This document shows positions 7,174-13,635 of a stretch of DNA of 18,164 bases, one piece after another (position 1 is the stretch's first letter; each line of letters begins with the position of its first letter). The stretch is from Moraxellaceae bacterium (lineage in GTDB: Bacteria > Pseudomonadota > Gammaproteobacteria > Pseudomonadales > Moraxellaceae): assembly GCA_014378805.1 (NCBI GenBank), contig JACMMY010000023.1, positions 1-18,164 on the forward strand. The letters run 5' to 3'. A program made the position numbers and the translations under genes. The notes beneath the pieces are model-generated. The model ran no database searches and was not told the DNA's origin. It worked only from the letters and a program-made list of their open reading frames with translations.

Positions 7174-8427
7174 TTAGGTCACTGGGTAAGTTTCAAAAAT
7201 ATTCTGCGCGGTGATCGCCGCCGTTGCCGCTGACAATGTCCAACCTAAATGACCATGACCCGTGTTATAGAACACATGCGGTGCGTGACCTTGACTTACG
7301 CGCGGCATCATGTCTGGCATCATGGGACGCAAACCTGCCCACGGCACCACACGTGAAGTATTGATGTTGAAATTACGACGTGTCCAAGCCACAAGTGGTT
7401 CAATACGATCCGCACGAATATCGCGGTTATAACCATTAAATTCAGCCGTTCCCGCCACACGAAAACGATTCTCGCCTAAACGACTGGTCACGATCTTTGC
7501 ACTTTCGTCCAACAAACTGATCCACGGCGCACCCGCAATGCTTTCGTCATCATCCAAATGAACCGTGATCGAGTAGCCTTTGACTGGGTAAACATTGACG
7601 CGATCGCCGAGTAAATTGGCGATGTGATAACTGCCTACACCCGCACAGACCACCAACGCATCACCGCTAATGTCCGCAGTGTTGTCACGATATCCTTTTG
7701 ACAGATCGTTGGTATCAATGGCTTTGTACTGAATCTTTACGCCATTTTTGTCGGTTTTGATCGATTGAACATCGACGCCTTGAATGAAACGTACGCCATA
7801 TTTTTCACAAGCTTTAGCCAGACCACGGGTAAATTTGTGTATGTCTCCAGTCGCATCGGACGGCGTAAAATAACCGCCGTAATAATTCTTTGTCAGCGTT
7901 GGCTCAAGTGCTTTAATTTCTTCTGGTGTCACTGCAAAACGTTCAAGTCCGCCTTCATTTAAGAGTTGGTTTGTTTTGTCAGCAACCGCAAATGACGCAG
8001 CATCATGATAGAGATGCAGAATACCCCGACGCTCAAGATCAAAGTCAATATTTTCTTTTTCAGCCATCGCATAGAGATGTTTACGTGCTTCGATCGCCAG
8101 TCTGGTGGTATCAAGGGTGTTGTCGCGATACTTGCGAATATTCGCCACAAACTCAAACATCCATGAGTATTTATGCACAGATGGCGCAGGATTAATGAGG
8201 AGTGGTGCATCGTTTTTAAACAACCATTTTAAGCCTTTTAAAATGGTTGCTTCACTATTCCACACTTCTGAATTGCTGGCAGAGAGCTGTCCACCATTAG
8301 CAAAGGATGTTTCCATTGCCGGATAGTGATGACGATCTAAAACAGTGACTTGATAACCCAATTGGGATAATGAATAGGCGGTTGTAACGCCTGTAATACC
8401 TGCGCCAATCACGAGAATATGTGTCAT
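7174..8427 (-). CDS. dadA: FAD-dependent D-amino-acid dehydrogenase (DadA family)
   Basis: This 417-residue protein is read from ATG 8427, where AAAGG lies 6 nt upstream. A longer reading to 8475 would add 16 residues before the nucleotide-binding strand without a ribosome binding site. The N-terminus MTHILVIGAGITG is a Rossmann FAD motif (GxGxxG at 8-13), with Asp31 as ribose contact. The family segment TSFANGGQLS follows, and the C-terminus has GLRPMMPDMMPRV and GHGHLGWT, typical of the DadA/glycine-oxidase superfamily. DadA removes the amino group oxidatively from D-amino acids, giving the 2-oxo acid and ammonia with electrons to the respiratory chain. A tandem glycine riboswitch in its leader suggests that glycine itself, or amino acids linked to it, is the physiological cue or substrate. 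The symbol denotes family membership; the substrate is not proven. Confidence 0.85.
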   Translation of the reverse strand: MTHILVIGAGITGVTTAYSLSQLGYQVTVLDRHHYPAMETSFANGGQLSASNSEVWNSEATILKGLKWLFKNDAPLLINPAPSVHKYSWMFEFVANIRKYRDNTLDTTRLAIEARKHLYAMAEKENIDFDLERRGILHLYHDAASFAVADKTNQLLNEGGLERFAVTPEEIKALEPTLTKNYYGGYFTPSDATGDIHKFTRGLAKACEKYGVRFIQGVDVQSIKTDKNGVKIQYKAIDTNDLSKGYRDNTADISGDALVVCAGVGSYHIANLLGDRVNVYPVKGYSITVHLDDDESIAGAPWISLLDESAKIVTSRLGENRFRVAGTAEFNGYNRDIRADRIEPLVAWTRRNFNINTSRVVPWAGLRPMMPDMMPRVSQGHAPHVFYNTGHGHLGWTLSAATAAITAQNIFETYPVT

Positions 8428-8504
8428 AGCGTGCCTTTGAAAATGGGCTGCACAGAAGATGGAGAAAATGGGCATGATGTCAAAGCCGAAATAAATTTCA
8501 GCGG

Positions 8505-8700
8505 ATCACCCCATCTGTCATGCTAGCTGAGAGCTTCGGGATCGACTCTAGTCGATACTATCCCCTTCGGTGGGCAGTCGAACTGCCTCTCTCCAGATTT
8601 TCGATTGACGCTACATTCCTTTTGCCTGAGAGTTTCCGGGGTGGTTGCCCGTTCGGCGCTGGATATTGCAAAAGTGACCCAGTCTCTCTTGCAGCGTCTT
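8505..8700 (-). ncRNA. Tandem glycine riboswitch (gcvT element, two aptamers)
   Basis: Read on the minus strand, aptamer I (about 8695-8620) has GAGAGACTGGGT, CCGAACGGGCAACCACC, CGGAAACTCTCAGGCAAAAGGA. This is the conserved glycine aptamer core. Aptamer II (about 8598-8508) has CTGGAGAGAGGC, CACCGAAGGGG, a perfect P3-like hairpin ATCGAC/GTCGAT, then GAAGCTCTCAG and TGACAGATGGGG. Its P1 pairs ATCTG (8598-8594) with CAGAT (8517-8513). The order of two aptamers followed by a start codon 81 nt downstream is the classic cooperative glycine arrangement. Most known members switch genes on when glycine binds. Aptamer II departs from consensus in its core (GGGGATAG rather than GGGGCAA), but the overall match is strong. 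Confidence 0.93.
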
Positions 8701-8756
8701 ACAGTGAACTTTGCAGTTGCACCGTCAATTCAGCGGTATATCTCATTTAGCGCGCT

Positions 8757-8785
8757 ATTGTAGCATGGGGTAGGAGGGCGATAAA
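8757..8785 (-). promoter_or_regulatory. Promoter of the riboswitch-dadA transcript
   Basis: On the minus strand, TTTATC (8785-8780), a 17-nt spacer and TACAAT (8762-8757) preceded by TGC form an extended -10 promoter. Transcription would start near 8750, about 55 nt before aptamer I. Confidence 0.55.
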
Positions 8786-8835
8786 AGCGGGTTGGCTTCT
8801 TTACCAAGATGAAAGTAAGCGTAGTACGAGAACCC

Positions 8836-8870
8836 AAAAAAGCCCTACTATTTACTAGTAGGGCTTTTTT
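8836..8870 (-). terminator. Rho-independent terminator after the glycine-zipper gene
   Basis: AAAAAAGCCCTACTA (8836-8850) pairs perfectly with TAGTAGGGCTTTTTT (8856-8870) around a 5-nt loop. T-runs form on both strands. It follows the stop codon of the minus-strand gene at 8891 by about 20 nt. The GCCCTACTA stem is also used by the tRNA-Ser terminator at 9985-10016. Confidence 0.85.
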
Positions 8871-8890
8871 GTGTTCTATTGACGCAATGA

Positions 8891-9436
8891 CTAGACTAAT
8901 CGATTCCATGCATCACTGGCCGCAGCCTTAGCTTCTTCCCAAGTCAGCATAGAGTCGCCTTTATTACGCTCCCATTCCAGATGCAATGCACCTTCAACTT
9001 GGCTAAAGTGTTTTGCTTCAGGGTGTTTAGCGCGCGCTTCATAACCGAGCTGATAAGCAACCTTATAGTCTCGGTCATAATCTCTACCATCTTGATAGTA
9101 AGGCATATTGCGATGAGCTTCTCGCCAGTAAGCACCTTCTTTGGTTGGATCAATTTTTTCTCCAGCCGCATGACCCGCAAGACCGCCGATGATCGTACCA
9201 ACTGCAGCACCAGCCAATGCGCCTAATGGTCCACCAATAGATCCAACCGCCGCACCCGCTGCCGCTGCGCCAGCCACAGCACCGACTGCTGCTACTCCTA
9301 CAGCACCTATACCCGTGCCAATCGGATGAGAACCAGGCTCGCCAGTAATTGGATCAGCATTTAAGTCGGACTTGGCGTCATCTGACATTTTCTTAATTTG
9401 ATTACGATCCATTTCATCGATATGTGAGTTATTCAT
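8891..9436 (-). CDS. Glycine-zipper-containing hypothetical protein
   Basis: This 181-residue protein is read from ATG 9436, preceded by GGAG at 8 nt. A longer frame to 9505 would add a hydrophobic leader but lacks a ribosome binding site. Residues 1-38 are polar and include MDRNQIKKMSDDAK. Residues 40-92 are a Gly/Ala-rich stretch with repeated GxxxG spacing (GTGIGAVGVAAVGAVAG..., then GGLAGHAAGEK), as in glycine-zipper membrane segments. Residues 100-181 are charged and aromatic (YYQDGRDYDRDY, HLEWERNKG, WEEAKAAASDAWNRL). There is no classical signal peptide. Related proteins are common in Acinetobacter and Pseudomonas and often stress-linked, but the function is unknown. It is a single-gene transcript. 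Confidence 0.75.
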   Translation of the reverse strand: MNNSHIDEMDRNQIKKMSDDAKSDLNADPITGEPGSHPIGTGIGAVGVAAVGAVAGAAAAGAAVGSIGGPLGALAGAAVGTIIGGLAGHAAGEKIDPTKEGAYWREAHRNMPYYQDGRDYDRDYKVAYQLGYEARAKHPEAKHFSQVEGALHLEWERNKGDSMLTWEEAKAAASDAWNRLV

Positions 9437-9984
9437 GATTAATTCTCCGTAACAAGGCTTAATTTTTAAGAAAAAAATGTAAATGATTAATTTTATAATC
9501 ATCACGAAAAAACTTAATTGTTGCTCTTTCTTTGTTCAGCATAAAATTGCTGGTGATCAGAATAAAACAGTATTTATGATCTCGCTAAAGCATTCTTGTG
9601 GAGTATTACCCATACTTGTGTCTCTCTTTAAGGGGTATTCAGGTATTCAAGGTGGTTTGGAGCGGAGTTTTGTGAATAATGTATGTAATAGGTGCGTATA
9701 AATTATATTAATTAGGAATGGGTTTTGCTGATTATCATATTGGAACGTAACCATTTATAAAACCTCTACGACATTTGTACAAATAATTTACGTGATGTCT
9801 TTTAAGTGTCTGTTTAATTTACTGTGGATATGTCTCATGCTAAAAAGTGATAAAAATATAAATTATTGATTAATATAAAATAATATGGAGAGATGAAATG
9901 GGGGTATCTTCTAGCAAGCGGAGCGTGGGTTTCAAGCCACGTTCAATCATCTGAATTGATCTTTGAGAAGAAGACAGAATATAA
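9437..9984. other. AT-rich intergenic stretch, no firm gene
   Basis: This region lies between the glycine-zipper gene and the tRNA-Ser terminator. A frame at 9893-10006 (37 codons) runs into the terminator hairpin, and its start is fused to GGAGAG with no spacing, so it is not called. A weak hairpin, GTGG...CCAC, lies at about 9927-9942. The stretch should contain the promoter of the glycine-zipper gene (before 9436 on the minus strand), but no clear -35/-10 pair was recognised. Confidence 0.4.
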
Positions 9985-10016
9985 AAAAGCCCTACTAAAC
10001 AATTAGTAGGGCTTTT
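9985..10016 (-). terminator. Rho-independent terminator of tRNA-Ser
   Basis: AAAAGCCCTACTAA (9985-9998) and TTAGTAGGGCTTTT (10003-10016) form a 14-bp perfect stem with a 4-nt loop. On the minus strand it ends in a T-run, 11 nt after the tRNA CCA end. Confidence 0.85.
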
Positions 10017-10027
10017 GTTAAATCTAT

Positions 10028-10117
10028 TGGCGGAGAAGGAGGGATTCGAACCCTCGATAGGTTTAACCCTACGCCGCATTTCGAGTGCGGTACATTCAAC
10101 CACTCTGCCACCTCTCC
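10028..10117 (-). tRNA. tRNA-Ser (anticodon CGA)
   Basis: This 90-nt gene includes an encoded CCA. On the minus strand the acceptor GGAGAGG pairs with CTTCTCC, followed by discriminator G and CCA. The D-arm region is TGGCAGAGTGG, the anticodon loop ACTCGAAAT gives CGA, and a long variable arm (class II, typical of Ser) is followed by the T-arm GAGGGTTCGAATCCCTC. It reads UCG codons. It lies directly downstream of purC with its own promoter and terminator. Confidence 0.96.
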
Positions 10118-10127
10118 GACGGCAGGC

Positions 10128-10156
10128 ATTCTATGCTGTCAAACTGATAAACACAA
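10128..10156 (-). promoter_or_regulatory. Promoter of tRNA-Ser
   Basis: On the minus strand, TTGTGT (10156-10151), a 17-nt spacer and TAGAAT (10133-10128, 5/6 match) predict a start only a few bases before the mature tRNA 5' end. Confidence 0.55.
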
Positions 10157-10178
10157 GACTATTGCAATGAGGAACAGT

Positions 10179-10195
10179 CTTGCGGAAATCGCAAG
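10179..10195 (-). other. Short hairpin just downstream of purC
   Basis: CTTGCG (10179-10184) pairs with CGCAAG (10190-10195) around a 5-nt loop, immediately after the purC stop. No T-run follows on the minus strand, so it may protect the 3' end or be a weak terminator; purC may read through into tRNA-Ser. Confidence 0.4.
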
Positions 10196-10200
10196 AAAGA

Positions 10201-10920
10201 TCAGATGCTACTTAAGTCCACACCAATACGGTTTGCAACTTCTTCGTAGGCTTCAACCACATCGCCGAGACCTTGACGGAAACGATCTTTGTCGAGTTTT
10301 TTCTTGCTGTCTTTGTCCCACAAGCGGCAACCATCAGGGCTGAATTCATCGCCCAATACGATTTGACCGTGGAACACACCGAACTCAAGTTTGAAGTCGA
10401 CCAACATCATATTACCTTGATCGAACAAAGCGTTAAGCACATCATTCACTTGGTAAGTCAGCGCTTTCATTGTTGCGAGTTGTTCAGCGGTTGCCCAGCC
10501 GAGTGTGATCGCAACTGACTCATTGACGATTGGATCGCCCAAAGAATCATCTTTATAGAACAATTCAAACGTAGGTGGCGTCAGTGGACGACCTTCTTCG
10601 ATACCGAGACGGCGGCACAAGCTACCCGCTGCAAAGTTACGCACCACACATTCCACTGGAATCATGTTCAGGCGCTTGACCAACACTTCATCAGGCGTGA
10701 GTAATTTTTCAAAATGCGTTGGAATGCCTGCATCAGCCAATTTTTGCATGATGAATGCATTGAACAAGTTGTTCACGCGACCTTTACGGGCGAGCTGTTC
10801 AACACGTTTGCCGTCAAATGCGGATGTGTCATCACGGAACACCAGAATCAGATGATCTGCATCAGTTGATTCATAAACGGATTTGGCTTTGCCTGTGTAC
10901 AGTAGTGCTTGTTTTTGCAT
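10201..10920 (-). CDS. purC: Phosphoribosylaminoimidazole-succinocarboxamide (SAICAR) synthase
   Basis: PurC joins aspartate to CAIR using ATP, giving SAICAR in de novo purine synthesis, in the cytoplasm. At 239 residues it is essentially full length (E. coli 237). Visible family signatures are the N-terminal GKAKSVYES (ATP-binding), FRDDTSAFDGKR (about 28-39), VECVVRNFAAGSLCRRLG (about 93-110), LTPPTFELFYKDD, and the C-terminal MLVDFKLEFG. The start is ATG 10920 with GGAT about 10 nt upstream, a modest ribosome binding site. It is the last gene of a dapA-bamC-purC run, with 125 nt to bamC, the order also found in E. coli and Acinetobacter. Confidence 0.97.
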   Translation of the reverse strand: MQKQALLYTGKAKSVYESTDADHLILVFRDDTSAFDGKRVEQLARKGRVNNLFNAFIMQKLADAGIPTHFEKLLTPDEVLVKRLNMIPVECVVRNFAAGSLCRRLGIEEGRPLTPPTFELFYKDDSLGDPIVNESVAITLGWATAEQLATMKALTYQVNDVLNALFDQGNMMLVDFKLEFGVFHGQIVLGDEFSPDGCRLWDKDSKKKLDKDRFRQGLGDVVEAYEEVANRIGVDLSSI

Positions 10921-11045
10921 GAATCATGATCCAATTAAGCGGTTTTTAATAACAATCAATCAGCAATGGTGCTGTGCGTTTTACAAATCAGCGTTACAAA
11001 TAAATATTCAATCAAAGCAACAAATCAACAGGGTCAAAATATCGA

Positions 11046-11711
11046 TCACGCTGACCAATTCTGGGTAATACGTTCAAGCAGATCGGTTGCAATGGTTTTG
11101 TCTGCCAATGAATCATCTACTTTTTGCAGCGTCGCTGTTGTGACATTGCCAATACGACCTAAGCGGAGTTGGTACGCTGTGTTGTCGATCATAATATCAA
11201 AACGATTGGCTGCGGCATTACGCTGTTTCACATCGACATTAGCCACACTTAACGTACGATTGATCACTTCCCAAATTTGGCTGGCATCGCCTGAAATTTT
11301 TAAAATCGGGTAGCCATTACCATCAATCACTAATTGCGGTGTGGACGGTGCGCCATCGCCAATTTGTGCTGGAGTAATTGTACCTTCATCCAACGGTTTT
11401 GGCTTTGGTAAAACAAAGACATTGCCTTTTTGATTACTGATCACTAATGCGGATGATGCACTATTCGTGGGTACGACCGGCACTGGATAAAGCGGTGCAA
11501 TTTGTCGGGTTTTAAACTCTTCCGGAACTTGGACTGGCGCAATACTCTGCGCATTTTTATAATCCATAGAACCATTACTAATGCTAAAACTGCTACATCC
11601 GACCATTGCGACACTGACTACTGTGATAGACAGCGTTGCTGTTATACGACTTAGCATGCGATTCGAAGTGTTGCTCAATACTGTATTAAAGTGTAAACCA
11701 CGTTGCAGCAT
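11046..11711 (-). CDS. bamC: Outer membrane assembly lipoprotein BamC (NlpB), short form
   Basis: BamC is a lipoprotein of the BAM complex that inserts beta-barrel proteins in the outer membrane. Starting at ATG 11711 (GAGAGA 7 nt upstream) it has 221 residues. An alternative start at 11657 gives a more compact signal peptide. The signal segment ends in SVAMVG-Cys39, a lipobox. The mature N-terminus has YKNAQSIAPVQVPEEF, like the extended BamC region that lies on BamD. One helix-grip domain follows (about residues 125-221: PILKISGDASQIWEVINRTL...). E. coli BamC is about 344 residues with two such domains, so this protein appears to carry one. The position between dapA and purC strongly supports the call. 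Confidence 0.85.
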   Translation of the reverse strand: MLQRGLHFNTVLSNTSNRMLSRITATLSITVVSVAMVGCSSFSISNGSMDYKNAQSIAPVQVPEEFKTRQIAPLYPVPVVPTNSASSALVISNQKGNVFVLPKPKPLDEGTITPAQIGDGAPSTPQLVIDGNGYPILKISGDASQIWEVINRTLSVANVDVKQRNAAANRFDIMIDNTAYQLRLGRIGNVTTATLQKVDDSLADKTIATDLLERITQNWSA

Positions 11712-11833
11712 AATCATGTCTCTCATCGCTCTATAGTCGCTATTAGATAGTCAGGACAATTATTACCTAGCTGCTGATTTGAAGAGATTGCAATCTTAAA
11801 TCGCACTGACATCTCATTCAACTTACAACATAA

Positions 11834-12751
11834 TCAGCGAGGCAATACCCCAGATTCAACCAAAGCGGCATGAACCTGAGCTTGATATTCACTTGCCAAT
11901 ACTGTGAGTGGTAGACGCAAACCGAGTGAGACTTTACCCATATCATGCAATGCCCATTTTACGGGGATTGGATTCGATTCGCAGAACAAAATCTGATGAA
12001 GACTTGCAATTTTTTGGTTCAATTGTTCTGCAAGCACAGCATTACCTTCTAAGGCAACCCGGCAAATGTCATGCATCGCCCGCGGTGCGACGTTTGCTGT
12101 AACAGAAATATTGCCTTTTGCGCCCAAACCAATCAATTGCCAAGCTGTCGCATCATCGCCTGAAAACACATCAATACCACCATTTGGCAAGGCATTGAGT
12201 CGTGTAATCAGTTCATGTCCACGAACCAAGTCACCTGTGGCGTCTTTGATTGAAACAATTCCATCGACTTCAGCCAATCGAACCACAGTATCGTTATGCA
12301 TATCCACGCCTGTACGGCCGGGAACATTATAGAGCATTTGTGGTAAATCAACTGCTTCTGCAATCGCGCGATAGTGGCGATACAGTCCTTCTTGTGTGGG
12401 TTTGTTGTAATACGGCGTGACAAGGAGTGCCGCATCTGCACCGAGTTTTTTGGCTGTACTGGTGAGTTCGATGGCTTCGCGTGTCGAGTTCGCGCCAGTG
12501 CCTGCGATGATTGCAATGCGACGCGCAGCAACTCTAATCACATGTTCAATCACGCTGGCATGTTCAACAACATCTAATGTGGCAGATTCGCCTGTTGTGC
12601 CCACAGCGACGATACCGTCAGTACCTTCTGCAATGTGCCATTCAACTAGACGTGTCAACGCTTCAAAGTCTACCTTACCGTTATCATCCATCGGTGTGAT
12701 GATAGCGACGATAGAGCCTTGAATTCGTGGTGTATTACCCTGCGATGACAT
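11834..12751 (-). CDS. dapA: 4-hydroxy-tetrahydrodipicolinate synthase
   Basis: DapA condenses pyruvate with aspartate semialdehyde, the first step committed to lysine and meso-diaminopimelate for peptidoglycan; it is a cytoplasmic TIM barrel. It has 305 residues, slightly longer than E. coli (292) because of an N-terminal extension of about 8. All key residues are present: GTTGES with T52 and T53, Y115 in TPYYNKP, the YNVPGRT motif with Y141 and R146, and the Schiff-base K169 in SIKDATGD. AGGAG lies 8 nt before ATG 12751. It is the first gene of the dapA-bamC-purC run, with 122 nt to the bamC start. Confidence 0.98.
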   Translation of the reverse strand: MSSQGNTPRIQGSIVAIITPMDDNGKVDFEALTRLVEWHIAEGTDGIVAVGTTGESATLDVVEHASVIEHVIRVAARRIAIIAGTGANSTREAIELTSTAKKLGADAALLVTPYYNKPTQEGLYRHYRAIAEAVDLPQMLYNVPGRTGVDMHNDTVVRLAEVDGIVSIKDATGDLVRGHELITRLNALPNGGIDVFSGDDATAWQLIGLGAKGNISVTANVAPRAMHDICRVALEGNAVLAEQLNQKIASLHQILFCESNPIPVKWALHDMGKVSLGLRLPLTVLASEYQAQVHAALVESGVLPR

Positions 12752-12857
12752 GCCATCACTCCTGCATTTTTAGATTAAACTGATTCTTGAAGGTTCTGTT
12801 TTGCCATATGTTACGTTCAGACATCGCTTAAGCGCGAACACAGTGGCTGAATCTTAG

Positions 12858-12886
12858 AGTATACGCACTTCTTAAAACCAACACAA
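12858..12886 (-). promoter_or_regulatory. Putative promoter of dapA-bamC-purC
   Basis: On the minus strand, TTGTGT (12886-12881), a 17-nt spacer and TATACT (12863-12858, 5/6 match) lie between the tRNA-Gly terminator and dapA. The 5' leader would be about 100 nt. Confidence 0.5.
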
Positions 12887-12897
12887 AAGTCTAAAAC

Positions 12898-12928
12898 AAA
12901 AAAGCCAGAACTAGAGTCTGGCTTTTTT
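12898..12928 (-). terminator. Rho-independent terminator of tRNA-Gly
   Basis: AAAAAAGCCAGA (12898-12909) pairs with TCTGGCTTTTTT (12917-12928) around a 7-nt loop. Read on the minus strand it ends in six T residues, between tRNA-Gly and the dapA promoter. Confidence 0.85.
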
Positions 12929-12999
12929 GGTGATCATCACATTGAATTACTTCGCTATATTAAAAAATAACACGAATTAAGACAATGTAGTACAAAATT

Positions 13000-13075
<76 letters not shown>

Positions 13076-13086
13076 GAAGTGAGGCT

Positions 13087-13114
13087 ATTCTAGCGACTTA
13101 TCCAAGCGTGTCAA
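13087..13114 (-). promoter_or_regulatory. Promoter of tRNA-Gly
   Basis: On the minus strand, a perfect TTGACA (13114-13109), a 16-nt spacer and TAGAAT (13092-13087) lie just before the tRNA 5' end at 13075. Confidence 0.7.
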
Positions 13115-13253
13115 GGATTCGCTGAACTGATGAATCAAAAAATGAGCAGAAGAACATCATTAAATGTGCGTGATCTTGGGTTTGTTGAGTAGTTGGTGTT
13201 TTTTTCATACAAAAATTCCATTTTGCTTACAAAGGTGAGGATTGTTCATTTAA
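13115..13253. other. Intergenic stretch, nothing recognised
   Basis: This spacer runs between the tRNA-Gly promoter and the small frame at 13254. AAGGTGAGG at 13232-13240 is the only ribosome-binding-like sequence. No hairpin with a T-run was found. Confidence 0.35.
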
Positions 13254-13430
13254 ATGTTAATTACGAAATTGTGGGTGATCGACGGCGAGAGTTTTAGTGA
13301 TTCGACGTTCCATAAATTCAAATCACGATTTTCGCTAAGGCTACGCCATACCCAAGTGTTCATTGAGAGCGCCAAGATCATTATTTGGATTGATATGGAC
13401 AAATCGATTGCTGAATACGTTAAAAAGTAG
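13254..13430 (+). CDS. Possible small protein, 58 residues, unknown
   Basis: The frame starts at ATG 13254, right after an in-frame TAA, and ends with TAG at 13430. AAGGTGAGG lies upstream, but with a rather long spacing of 13 nt. The product is basic in its middle (FHKFKSRFSLRLRHTQ) and has an amphipathic or beta-like second half (VFIESAKIIIWIDMD) and a charged end (EYVKK). It resembles a folded small domain or the remnant of a larger protein more than random sequence, but no family is recognised. It faces the same way as the diguanylate cyclase 205 nt downstream. Confidence 0.35.
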   Translation: MLITKLWVIDGESFSDSTFHKFKSRFSLRLRHTQVFIESAKIIIWIDMDKSIAEYVKK

Positions 13431-13635
13431 TCCTTAGTAAATTATTATAACTATTGTTTTTCAGTAGTTTAGCTTGATATTTGATTCAGTTTTTTTTGAT
13501 TTTGATTGAGTAAGTTAGCCTTCGATCTCGAGTTGATTTGTGTAATGAGACCCGTAAAAGTGATATTATCTGATGATATGAGTATTCCTCATTATTGGTG
13601 ATGTCGTTTAAAAAAAATATCAAAACGGAGTGGTA

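Noticed and set aside
8520..8750. Plus-strand open frame of 76 codons
   Set aside because: It is the complement of the glycine riboswitch; the RNA motifs explain the sequence.
9437..9505. N-terminal extension of the glycine-zipper protein with a hydrophobic segment resembling a signal peptide
   Set aside because: The strong GGAG site lies within the extension and points to the internal ATG at 9436; the upstream start has no such site.
9893..10006. Plus-strand frame of 37 codons with GGAGAG next to its ATG
   Set aside because: No spacing between the site and ATG, and the frame ends inside the tRNA-Ser terminator hairpin.
9870..10103. Minus-strand open frame of 77 codons
   Set aside because: It runs through tRNA-Ser and its terminator.
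10028..10117. tRNA-Ser as an integration site of a mobile element
   Set aside because: No integrase gene and no repeated tRNA 3' end was seen in the window.
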